64,000 bases of DNA from Flammula alnicola. Lineage: Eukaryota > Basidiomycota > Agaricomycetes > Agaricales > Strophariaceae. Of the stretch, positions 1-10,458 are shown in pieces (the first letter of the stretch is position 1; each line of letters starts with the position of its first letter). The translations under genes and the position numbers were made by a program. The DNA lies in assembly GCA_015499995.1 (NCBI GenBank), contig JADNRV010000021.1:186001-250000 (forward strand), read 5' to 3'. The notes below the pieces were generated by a model. The model did not search any database. It saw only the letters and a program-made list of their open reading frames with translations, and was not told where the DNA came from.

Positions 1-104
1 GATGCCAGAGAGCACGCCTTCAATGACTTGCGATCTTCCTCGTCGGCAAGAATATGGAGAATGAAATAAATGACATCGAGGGGTATTGGAGGCACCGACG
101 CCAT
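1..104 (-). CDS. F-box protein, N-terminal fragment (cut by left edge)
   Basis: Reading leftward from the ATG at 104-102, the fragment encodes about 34 residues beginning MASVPPIPLDVIYFILHILA, the start of an F-box helix. It then runs off the window. It is nearly identical to the start of the F-box gene at 1599-2898: position 1 here equals 2795 there, and the two ATGs lie at the same offset of 2794. F-box proteins are substrate adaptors of SCF ubiquitin ligases; the substrate cannot be told. Only the first exon is visible, so whether the gene is intact is unknown. Confidence 0.7.
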   Translation of the reverse strand, partial: MASVPPIPLDVIYFILHILADEEDRKSLKACSLA

Positions 105-1040
105 AGAAATTGCTGAGTATTCAGAAGGTCTTCGTTCGACGTTAGGTACATAAACTCAGCGACAGTTTCCCACGACTTGCTCGACAAAGTCTCCTTTCTA
201 CCTCTGCACGGCATATTGGCAAACGATCAGGCAGATTCACGAGGTCCATCGTCGGCACTGGCACAACCTCCTTCTCGATGCTGAGTGAGCCCTAGTCGGT
301 GAGCGGTGCTCCAACAAGGCGCAAACCATGTTCGACGCGTCACATTTTCCCCATTGCCTGCCCTACTGGCGTTCTTTACTGGTGGGCGCAAGTGTGGGCG
401 TGCATACCGGCGTCAAGATACCGATATCAATGGAGGTGTAAGCACACCCGTGCATGCGTGGCTCGTACTCTTCCTGTTCTGGTCATCGCGTTGCCTCTGC
501 TGCTCATGATGTTCACTCTATGCCCATGTCATGGCCAAGTTCAAGTTCATCGATTGTAATGTACTTACTCCGCCCCCCACACTCGCTTGTCTGCTTGCTC
601 TTGGATTCCAACCCTCTCGTCCTCGCCATATACCCATTCTTTATGATCGACCTTGACGATATCCATCCGTTCAATCGTCCAGTTATGTCCTTTACTCACC
701 GGCTCGTCGACCTCTCTTGGTTCCTCATGTCCGACTCCTTTTCCTCCTTTCTTTTTGGGTCAATGCTTTCGCTGGATTACTACGTCGTATTTTACAAGTA
801 CGCTATCCTTTCCTTGTTTTATTTTTCTGTTTTATTCATGTTCTCGTGCCCCCTTGTTCCAACGCTCTCTCTTTCCTCTTCCTTACTTAAGTATCTCTGC
901 TGCCTCTCGCTTTCTCGCGCTCTCATCTTCAACGACAACCATGTACAGTTTATCAGCAGTACCTGTCGTCGTACCCACCACTCGCTACCTCCATCCATCC
1001 ATCCACCATCCTCCATTCATTACAAGTACCAAAGCTTAAT
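1..1040. repeat. Copy A of a diverged tandem duplication (F-box 5' end plus upstream DNA)
   Basis: Positions 1-411 match 2795-3200 closely, covering the F-box start and the DNA upstream of it. Similarity resumes at about 560-760 against about 3765-3910, with shared blocks such as CCCCACACTCGCT, GATATCCATCC and TCCTTTACTCACCGG. Between the blocks the copies differ in length (about 150 versus 560 bp). A 241-codon open frame at 454-1179 lies here but is low-complexity and not conserved in copy B, so it is not called. From 1040 to 1598 I see no gene. That stretch holds a 17-bp direct repeat (CTAAGGTACAAGTTGGC at 1284 and 1355). Confidence 0.7.
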
Positions 1041-1598
1041 GACCGTAGCGAACCCTCATCTCATTTGGAATTTCATAATCTCATTTTTATCATTTCTTTA
1101 CTTATACATATCGCAGCTGCGAAGCCTTTATTGTCGTTTTCGTCGTTGGAGATATCGATTTGGTGAATTATTGACCTAAGGCGCGGCATACTTTGGTGAG
1201 GATATACAGGATGCGACATACACACCTTTTTGATAAGGATGACCGGTTACGCGTGATACCAGTACTTAGGCGCTCTAGCAGTGCTAAGGTACAAGTTGGC
1301 CAGCTGCTTGCGGGTAATGTTGATTCTTATCAAACAATTACGGACACCTGCAGCCTAAGGTACAAGTTGGCTCCAGACAGCTTATCGAACGTTGGCTCGG
1401 CGCCTGGGGGCTGGACCAGCCAGCCGTAATTCTGCTCATGAGCCATCGGGTTGTGTCGGATTTTGAGATTATTGGCATATACATACGCACGGAAGAATGT
1501 ATGCTGCCTAATAGAAGGTCGAGGCGACGTCTGACTGCACAACTTGTCGTCACTAGTCCACTCCGCAGATTCTCGGAGAAAAGACGGCAACAAAAGAG

Positions 1599-2898
1599 TT
1601 ACTGTTGCAGGTGTATTTCCTTGACATCAAAGTGAAAACTTGTGGTTGTGCTCGAAGACAGACCGGTAAATTGCGTTTGGGGTAAGTTTTTGAGTGTCCG
1701 CAGCAGCGTATTGTCGTTTCTCCTGTAGCTGTAGATAGTGATTTGAAGAGAAACATCCTGGAGTGCAGGCCATCCTGGTTTAGTGAGTACTTGGTCTAAT
1801 CTTCCCCATTCATCCCCAGTTTCGCAATTGCAGTCTAAAGCAACTTTGACCTGTATTTCCAGATCTTCAAGGACGTTCGATTGTCTTCCTGCCATCTTCC
1901 CGAGCTCCTCGCAGATTCCAGCGAGCGGATCGTCGTATCCATCCTCAATCGTGACCCGCAGGTTTGCCTTTGTCAGCGTTTTCCTGAACGGAGCGACCAT
2001 CTCGGCAAACCCGGAGAAGGTCATTTGGGTTGAAACTAAGGACAAGGGAGATGTCAGGCCAGTCTTTCAACAGAAGCAAAAGAAAAAACATACTCATAAG
2101 AGAGATGGCTGTAAGTCGCTCAGCCATTTTCAGTGGAAGTTTCATTGAAGCTATATCGAAGAGGTTTTCGCATGAGGCCTCAAACACTTTCAGGTCCTTG
2201 AAATCGACGACTCGAAGTCCATCCGAGCGCGTCGCGTCCACGAGCTTGTTTGCGACGCCACTGCATCCGTAGCCAATGTCAAACCTCTGAAGTTGAACAG
2301 GTCGCGATGACAATATTGACCAAGGTTCAGGTGTATCGTGGATATCCGCGATATGGAACCAGCTGACCTTGAGACGAAGGAGATTGGTACAGGGGATGAG
2401 ATCGTAGACCGTGAAATTCTTGATGAACCTCAAGCCCAAATGAGTGAGCGTCGGAAGATGCATGAGACGAAGGAAGGCGGTTCGGATTGGCAACGCTATA
2501 GCGATCCAGTCCAGTGACCGGGACTGACCCCTATCACGGTTCATATAGCCGTAGAGGCTGAGGGATTGCAGCTGAGTAAAATATATGAGGACCTGGGGAA
2601 CGTTTGGGTCTGCCAGATCCTCCGAAAGTATGTGCTCAAAGTGGAGTTGTCGAACATAACTGGCGATCTCTGGTGCACGTGCAAGTAGATCTCCCAGCAT
2701 ACGCATCGTAGAATGTGGGTAGATTCGGTAGGGTTCGCGGTTGATCACGATGGACCTGAAGATGTGTTTTCTGCAAGGATGGAGGAAAGCATGAGATGCC
2801 AGAGAGCACGCCTTCAATGACCTGTGATCTTCCTCGTCAGCAAGAATATGGAGAATGAAGTAAATGATATCGAGGGGTATTGAAGGCATCGACGCCAT
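1599..2898 (-). CDS. F-box protein (LRR-like), two exons
   Basis: Exons 2898-2094 and 2035-1599 are separated by a 58-nt intron (GTATG...CTTAG), and phase is consistent across the join. The product is about 413 aa. The F-box lies at residues 1-50 (MPSIPLDIIYFILHILA..., then SLKACSLASHAFLHPCRKHIF). The rest is leucine-rich, as in the many F-box proteins of agaric fungi that present substrates to SCF ubiquitin ligases. The ATG at 2898 was chosen because the family start MPSIPLD sits three codons inside; the open frame extends further upstream without homologous sequence. It is paralogous along its whole length to the gene at 48383-50462, including the C-terminal block ETGDEWGRLDQVL and the ending FHFDVK. 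The substrate is unknown. Confidence 0.85.
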
Positions 2899-4060
2899 AG
2901 AAATCGCTGAGTATTTGGAAGGTCTTCGTTGGGTATACACTTCCGTCGCCGCAGTGACAGTTTCCCACGACTTGCTCAACAAAGTCTCCTTTCTACCCCT
3001 GCATGGCACATTGTCACACGATTCAGGCAGATCCACGGCGGTCCGTCGTCAGCAAGATCTCCTCCTCGATGCTGTGTGGGCCCTAGTCGTTGAGCGGTGC
3101 TCCAACAAGGCGCAAACCGCGTTCGCCGCGTCACATCCCCGTCGCCTGCACTACTGGTGTCCTTTACTGGTGGGTGCGAGTGCGGGCGTGCATACTGGTG
3201 GGCAACGATTAATGATTAATGAGGGGAGGCAGGTTGGGTTGTCTTGGGTTTGGGTTTGAGGTGGATGTTGCAACTGGGGCGCTTGCTTTCCGCTCGTCGT
3301 GATCGTTTCCAGTGTTGGCGAGCCCTCTTTGGTTGGGTTCCGCGAGGTGTGCTCAGCATTCATGTTAATTTCTGACTCCTGACGCGGACATCTTGCCCTG
3401 CTGATACTCGGACCCATGCCTCCTCAATCGGTTCAACCTCTTCTTAGCGCTGAGCTACTGCATTCCTTTTTTTGCATGTATGCCCCCTCGCGATATCCCG
3501 GACTGTACATAAGAACGCCCCATGTGCATGACGGCCCATTACCGACCGGACGTCGTTCAAGCCCTTCCCCACATCCCAGTGTGAGTCTCCCCTGCGGCTT
3601 GGCGCATCCTTTGGCATGATTATGGCCGGTTTGGTGTCGATGCCTCCGCGCTCGTGCTCTTGTTTTTCTTGCATAGTCTTTTGGCGTTGTCGTGTTACCT
3701 CTGTATATACATTAAATTCATTTTAAATTGGGATCACCAGCCTCATCAAGTGCAACGTTTTTCTTATGCCCCACACTCGCTCGCTCTTGGATTCAATTCT
3801 CTCATCCTCCCGTTCTATCGTACTCTATAATGTGCTTGAACGATATCCATCCTTGTCTATCTCCCATTTCATCGTGTGGTTATATCCTTTACTCACCGGG
3901 ACGTCGTCTCTCTCATTTATTTATTTCTTCGGTCCTCGTTGGGTTCTCGTTTGCCATGTTCTTTCTTTTACTGAGTACTAAACGTTTAGTACTCAGTACT
4001 TATGGAAGACTGCAGCTTCCTGATTTCACCATTCCGCCGCCGCAGCGTTTCCCCCATCGT
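2795..4060. repeat. Copy B of the tandem duplication
   Basis: This is the right-hand partner of copy A and contains the first exon start of the intact F-box gene and its upstream region. Similarity to copy A is strongest at 2795-3200 and 3765-3910. No gene is called between 2899 and 4175; the open frames here are short and low-complexity. Confidence 0.65.
3970..3997. repeat. 28-bp perfect palindrome
   Basis: The half-site ACTGAGTACTAAAC is followed directly by its exact reverse complement. It lies in non-coding DNA about 180 bp left of the MITE. Its function is unknown. Confidence 0.8.
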
Positions 4061-4175
4061 AGTCATCCTGGTGCTTAGAAATATCTTCTCTATCTATTCA
4101 AGTTTAGTTATGGCACTCTCTTTGGCACTCTCAGTTAACTTTGTTCAACGCTTCTCCCCCAAATGCCTTCATCTA

Positions 4176-4399
4176 CAGTGGAACCCCTCTTAACCCGTGC
4201 CTCTGAGAACTCATAACCCCTATATCCCATAGCGCTATCCATCTCCCGACTCGGTAGGCGGGGGGGATGCCTTTCCCTGAAAATTTTCCAATTTTTCGAT
4301 TATATTTTTAGCATTCCTCTCGCAGACCGTAACCCCTCATAACTCATAGCCTGGGCCGTCCACCCACCGGTATAGTATGGGTTAAGAGGGGTTCGATTG
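4176..4399. mobile_element. MITE, 224 bp, TA target duplication (Tc1/mariner-pogo type ends)
   Basis: The left end is CAGTGGAACCCCTCTTAACC and the right end is its reverse complement, with two mismatches (CAATCGAACCCC...). The inner 16 bp of the inverted repeats match exactly. A TA dinucleotide flanks each end (4174-4175 and 4400-4401). CAGT-type ends with a TA duplication are usual for Tc1/mariner-pogo elements. The 224 bp contain no coding capacity, but hold an internal pair of related blocks (CATAACCCCTATATCCCATAG and GTAACCCCTCATAACTCATAG). It would depend on a transposase elsewhere in the genome. Confidence 0.85.
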
Positions 4400-7217
4400 T
4401 ACATACCAACGGACTATCTCAGTATCTAGAGTATCTGGCAACTCAACATTCACCCGGCCTCGAACTACGACCTTCGATTTGCTCTCGAGAGAAGCAATAG
4501 ATCTAGATCATCTCATCTATGTATGTCAGCTTTACTTAAATTACCAGAGTTACTGATCGGGTGCAACATATTGCCAACCTGCTGGTTTGACTAAGGCTCG
4601 TCGATGATCCTAACCTAATTCCATTTATACAGTACTCGTAAATGGATTGTCGGTCGCCGGATGGCTGACCGACGCGTTATTCAGCCAGCGCATACTATAA
4701 TACGAAGCCCGAGTTCTGAGTGACAAAGCGGGTTGAAATCTGTCATTTACTTAATTGCACTGGCAGATGTGCCACGGTATACAAAACGTGTCCACGGCAG
4801 TCGCCACAACGAGATAGGCCGCAGAGTCTCTTAGCCTGGCCTATCGTTAAGAATTACTTGGTGCGCCACACTGGCAAAGACATCATTGTGGGGCCTACGC
4901 TGATAAGAATCTTTTAGTGCCTTCAGGGTCGCATTGAAGAGCGGCTATAACCCTCTGTAGTGACATGTATAGTTGACTTAACTGCGACCTTATGGGACTC
5001 GCTCCGAGGACGTGGAGGCCTTGGGGTTCAAGCACAGCGAATGCTAAGCGAATTTGAATTTAAATGCAACACGCGTGTCGCGGGTCGCCAGACTTGTGAT
5101 CTAAGTATGTTTCAAATCACGTTGCATGGCAAGGCGTAGTGGGCATCCTTGCCCATTTCGATTTAAAGCATTCCCGTGGAATGAAAAGGGAAAGCTATTT
5201 GGAGAAGCGCAGTCCGACATGCAAGTGCATGCTGCCGCTCAAGCGGTGATTTCGTTCATGCTTTCAGAGTACTCATAGCGGCCGCTGCACCTATTTATCA
5301 AAGTTGTCATTCACCCCTGGTGTATAATAGTGCTGTGAAACGGAGCACAAATGATTCTCTTATCCTACAAACGTAATGCATTACGAGTATGAAAGCTTAG
5401 GAATTGGATTCCGACCGCAGAATATAAGGAGCATTCGAAGACTCGCTAGCTCCGGCTGTACGAGAAATTGACTCGGAACCGCAAAGAGTCGAGGCACTTT
5501 CTAGAGGGATGTGGCCAGACTCGAGAACGAGCGGGCCCGAATTCGGCTGTGTTCGTGCAGATGTACAGTATAACGCTTGCGCAGATCACTAGCGCACCGT
5601 CGTGATAACGACTTGGAAAGCAAGTTGCTGTTCTGATGTCGAACTTGTGATATTTTTATTGACCGTGTAGCTATCCGCGATTCTGGTGTTGTGGCCTTCG
5701 GAATAACCTCGATACTTGGGTCGTGTGCATGTACATATGTATTGATTTTTACCTGAGGTTCGTTCGGCGCAGAAGCCCGATGTTGCCGTCACTTCAAGTA
5801 AGTACTGTTCCCTGAGTGTCGTTACATGATTTTGAGCAGATGAGGCATCGCACCATAGCATTTATTCTTGGGCGCGTGAACGGCCACACGAGGAGACTAA
5901 ACGCTTTTTGCAAGTAACTTCCTGTCGGATTTGTCGAGGGATTCCGGGTTGACAAATCCGAGACATACTTAGTCACCGAGAAGGTAGGAAAGCTTACTAC
6001 TGTGCCGCACAGCTAGGTGGTCAGCGGGGTACGGCATAGTCGTCATTGATTCGTGTCGCGCTCATCGCAGTCAGCATCGCGGAACGAGTTTTCCGTGCTT
6101 TGGAGGACGTTTGTTACACATCCAGTGCCGTTAGTCGGCAGTTCTAAAAATACGCTCGCAGCAAGCACGGTCGTATTACCCAGCACCGCGACTTCAGTGA
6201 GCCAGAAATCTTTATCAGGAATTTGGGGGCGTTCGATTTTGTAGGATTCTGGAAAAATCTCACAGGGTTTTGGCGGTAGACATATCCTTACCACGTCCTC
6301 TGGATCCTGACTCGCGTTTTCCCCAGCAAAAGTTACAGTGACTTGGCCAAAGCGTCCTTCTCCTGATGACCGGATGTTTCCGCGGACATCCTTTTAGGTT
6401 TTGAGACAATTCGTGTTGAAGGCATTCAATTTCCAAAACATTCGCTTTATATAGCCCAAAGCGATCATTGACGTGTATTGACGATACGCTACACGTGGAA
6501 AAGGGGAGTTGGAACTTGAAGATGGGCTATATGAGTCGTAGTCTCGTAGATTGGAAGGACATGAAGGCTCCCGAAGCAGCACGATCTCTCAATTGGGGAG
6601 TACACGAAGGCTTCGAAGGGGTTTGAGCGCCACCGCACGGGGCTTTAGGAGCCATTCTGGGAGGACTTTTGTCTTCTTCTTAAGTTTGGATTGAGACGAA
6701 GGAATGGGCGAATGAATGGAACTGATGCAATGGGTCCCTGATTGCGGGAAACTCATCACAAACTGCGATCATGTGTGCGGGGAAATTGCCTTTTCAGGGA
6801 ATATAATATAGATCTTGATCATCCCAATTCCGTGTGTCCGTGTTTTGGTCCTCGTCTAAGAGCTCAAAGATTTGTCGAAGACATGGGAACGAGTGTCGTA
6901 GAGAAGATGGAAGACCGTTGGTAGAGACGTCGCTAGCGGACAGCCAGCGGCTCAGGGACGGCTGCATCGTTGACTCCCAGATAAGATACGGCGGAGGCGA
7001 TAAAATTTGCTCCATTGTGGAGAGAAAGTGGTCAGTGGTGTCGAAGGTGCAGGGGCGGAGCCTATATTCCAGCCTACTGCCTATCTTCAGCACGCTTTGG
7101 GCGAACACACTCCGAACGGGTTCTGAAATAGATCTCCGCTATGTACTTAGAAATCTGCTGAATTTCGAGGGTCGCATGAATAACGTGACTCAATTTGGGT
7201 ATTGCAGGACTCCACGG
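4400..7217. other. Gene-poor intergenic stretch
   Basis: There are only short open frames (up to about 100 codons) on either strand, with no family motif, consistent splice structure or terminal repeats. I see nothing that supports a gene here. Confidence 0.6.
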
Positions 7218-7225
7218 TATATAAA
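7218..7225 (+). promoter_or_regulatory. TATA box of the gene at 7303
   Basis: TATATAAA lies 85 bp upstream of the ATG, followed by pyrimidine-rich DNA (CTTCCTTCCTTTCCCC) typical of fungal core promoters. Confidence 0.55.
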
Positions 7226-7302
7226 GACTGTGCAATCCATTCTCGATCCTTCCTTCCTTTCCCCATTACACACTCCCTCTTTTTGCATCTCATACCTACG
7301 AA

Positions 7303-8102
7303 ATGGCTTCCAACGACAAGAACAACGCAGAAGGCCTCAAACCCTCAGACCCCATATCCATCCCCTTCACTGCCCGCGGTAGATCGCGCTCCATGTCAGT
7401 TTCATCCTCGTCCTCGGGTTCAGGGAGCTCCGCTTCCGACCTCCCAACACCAGCTTCAACGTCTGCCGGCTCTCACAGGCTTTCCATTCCTTCACTTTCC
7501 ACCTCGCCCATTCTATCCTATTTCCTTGCCCAGTCTCCTACCACAAAGACCCCAGCCACTGCCACTTTCCCATTCAAGCGCAAATTTGGCACAACCCCCG
7601 TTTTTGAAGGTGCTTCTTGACTCAAAGTCTTCTGTGAACTGGTGAACTGACAAATCCTAACTTAGAGGAAGAAACTGAACCCGAAATCCCTGTCGCTGCA
7701 CACGCGCGTCGTGCGAGCACGATGTCCGCTACTCGCTTCGCGCAGAATAACACTACCTCTTTTTCAGAGGCGAACAACGACCGCGGGGTTAATCTTCTCC
7801 GGAGGCTCTCTCTCAGCAGCAGCGCCTTCGTAAAGGTGAGTACATTTCACCGGCCTTATAATGGAGTGCAGATATTCACCGTCAAGTCGCTTCCTTTCCA
7901 GCCTGCAAGCGATGCGAATGTTCGTGCACCGCCTCCAAGCCCTCCCCCTAACACGGCTGTCAGTCCGACCTCTAAGACTGCTCCCTTCACCAACAAACCC
8001 CGCCGTTCCGCTACCTTCAGCAGCGAAGGCCCGAAAACTCGCAGGGCACCCTCCCCCATGGGAGAGAGGATCCTCACAGGCCACTTTGACGGATTCAATT
8101 AA
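7303..8102 (+). CDS. Ser/Pro-rich protein with LLRRLSLS motif, three exons
   Basis: Exons 7303-7609, 7666-7835 and 7902-8102 join in phase and give about 225 aa. The N-terminal half is Ser/Thr/Pro-rich. Exon 2 carries RGVNLLRRLSLSSSAF, whose RRLS core fits a basophilic kinase (PKA-like) site. The C-terminus ends SPMGERILTGHFDGFN. I know such short Ser-rich proteins with an RRLSLS core and a GHFDGF-type tail as a conserved but uncharacterised fungal family. No enzymatic domain or membrane segment is visible. Regulation by phosphorylation is an inference from the motif alone. Confidence 0.7.
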
Positions 8103-8847
8103 GCCCTCATGTCGTACCTACACACCGTTCCTCGAGTCTCGCGTGCGCCTTTCTTGTTGAAGTCGAAGGACTACTGTCGTTTCTCTCCGCATTCACAGCA
8201 TTATACCCGCAACCGCTTCGTGAATTGTACTCTCCGATAAAGAACCCATGGGATAAAACGTCTATCCCCTGCATGTCCCAAACTGTATACATTCGTACCA
8301 TATTTTTGGAGATCCTTAGCCTTCTTCCTGTTCCTGGGTTGAACAGATTTATCCCTGTTATTACGCCAACATTTTGAAGAGGAAGCAAATGTCTCTAGGA
8401 ATCTAATCAAGTCCCTCCCCATCGCCACTCATTGTACCACACTGTCGTCATCGTCATCGTTCCTCGCGATATGTCTAAAAAATACTCTACGTGAGTTCTT
8501 CCCCATATCCTCACTGTTATCCACCAATCTCATATTTTCCTCGTAGTCTAGCTGAAGAATCTGCTTGCATTATGTTTCCCCAAGCTGTTTCCTTCATTCC
8601 ACTACATTACGATAAAATCCTTGTCCATTTTCGTTCTGGTCCCATTTACTTTTGTCTCTCTCTGGCTCTCTCTGTTTTGTTGTCGTGTGCACAGGTGTAC
8701 GTTGTAGGTTTATCCCAAGATGGATTATGTACCAATATAAAGATGAAATATTTATCAGTCAATTGCTCGCATTGTGTGTACATAAGCTGTCGATCTTCTT
8801 ACAACTCGGGGCTCGTATGAAGGATGGCACCCGAAGCCGACTCGAGG
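8103..8847. other. Non-coding interval between convergent genes
   Basis: This is the shared 3' region of the Ser-rich gene (plus strand) and CTF8 (minus strand). Short open frames only; no gene is supported. Confidence 0.5.
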
Positions 8848-9496
8848 TCATTTCTTCTCAATCACAGGCATCGGCCTTTTTGAAAAGATGATTTTCTTCT
8901 TGACAATGCCCGCGATGGTCCAGCCCGCGCTGGATCCTTGATGGCCGTTCTCGATGGACGATTCTGGACCGGAACCAGCAGCGTCTACGGCCATGGCCTC
9001 GTCGTCGTCGTCGTCTCCTGTCTGCATTGTTGGTTCTGATTCTGATTCGGAAGCGCCCCGCGTGGACCCGTTGCGCAGAAGGACGGCGTATGGTTTGGGC
9101 AGCGTTGCTATCTTCCCTTCGAGTAGGTGATGCCCGATGAGCAGACTCGGTTTGTTCTAGACGTCGAAGTCGGCGATGAGGAAGGTGGAAACGAGAGACG
9201 AGCATGGGAAATGGATATGGGATGGGATGAAGGCATTTCGTCAATAGGCTTATGTTGCTTTGAGGGGTAGATGCTGGAAATAGGAGATGGATCTACAAAC
9301 TCACCGTCGTTTCGTCGATCTTGAGCTTTCCCACCAACTTCCCGTTCCGCTCACTCGGGTTGTTGACCTCGACTTCGAGCCAGCCTTGGAGCTCGACGAG
9401 CACGATCTCATCATGCGAGATCTTGACTAACCCTGATGGTAATTTGGGGTGCGACGAGGTTGAGGAAGATGAGGGAAGTGTGATGGGTATTAACAT
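8848..9496 (-). CDS. CTF8: Chromosome transmission fidelity protein 8 (Ctf18-RFC subunit)
   Basis: Exons 9496-9305 and 9156-8848 join in phase 0 across a 148-nt intron and give 166 aa. Exon 1 holds EIVLVELQGWLEVEV; exon 2 opens with PSLLIGHHLLEGKIATLPKP and ends GWTIAGIVKKKIIFSKRPMP. These are the conserved blocks of Ctf8. In the known pathway Ctf8, with Dcc1 and Ctf18, forms the alternative replication factor C that loads PCNA and supports sister-chromatid cohesion in the nucleus. The acidic linker between the blocks (DDDDDEAM) is family-variable. The ATG at 9496 gives a normal length for this small protein. The intron is longer than most here but shows no sign of coding. Confidence 0.9.
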
Positions 9497-10458
9497 TTAA
9501 TGATAAGGCTTTTGGGGTGACTTTGAAGAGCGTTGTAGACGCGCTTGATATACGCGTAGGGTAGATAGGATGTGGAGAGGTAAAATGAGTCAGTGATGCC
9601 CAGCAGGCCTGTAATCAGTGATATAGTTTTGAAGAGGACTTGGAAATTATGAACGCGACGCGACGCGTTGTTGTCCCGCGCTTGGCTATCTCGACGAAAC
9701 CAAACAAATTTCCTTTTAAAAATTTAATGATACAACAGCCGTCGCCAGCTTGAATGTGACTACGATCCAGCAAACGACAACCAAGAAGAATATTTATTCT
9801 ACAATATGGGGGGATTTCAAACGCCATCGTGTTCACTCACGTTGTACATTTTTTGTCCCTCCGATTCCGACGGCCTCTCTTCCTCGGGTTCTTTCATTGT
9901 CTCTGTTTTAGTCCTCCAATGTGGCATTCCAAGTAGTCTGTGTAATGGGAAGTGGATAAGTCTCCCGAGGAGTCTTTTCGGATGCCGTGGAATTGCTAGG
10001 GTTTCCTATTATACATCATGTGTTCATGGGGAATAGAAATACCAGGTTGCCAATATTTCGTTTTCCGTGAAGACATGATGCGCAATTTCCATTCAAGCCC
10101 TTAAATCCGCATAGCACAGATAGAATTCGGCCAAAATTGCGGACATGTTTTGGCGGGAGCTTCCCAGGTCCTGACCACTGGCCGTGGTGGTATTTTGTCC
10201 GCAGAGTCTCCTTCCGAATGATGGGCGCGGTGATTTCATTTTTTTTCCCTCAAAGGACGAGAATCTTCCAGCATGCTCTAAACTCATAAATCTGAAACAC
10301 CAATAGGCGTCGAATGTTTAGAGGAAGCGGATTTCCTATGTCATTTAACGTACACGGAAAAAGTGGAAAGCAATGTCAAATTCGAACGCCATGAAAGGGT
10401 ATCAAAAAAGTGGTCTGTACCAACAACCTTCCCTGCCGCTGACTTTGCAAAATCTGCC
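9497..10458. other. Intergenic stretch without a supported gene
   Basis: It lies between the CTF8 start and the DUF4238 stop. Only short frames are present and no motif was recognised. Confidence 0.5.

Noticed and set aside
454..1179. 241-codon plus-strand frame in the left intergenic region
   Set aside because: It is low-complexity Ser/Leu/Phe sequence in pyrimidine-rich DNA and is not preserved in the duplicated copy at 2795-4060.
1284..1371. 17-bp direct repeat (CTAAGGTACAAGTTGGC) 71 bp apart, considered as an array or transposon end
   Set aside because: There are only two copies, with no inverted partner and no target duplication.
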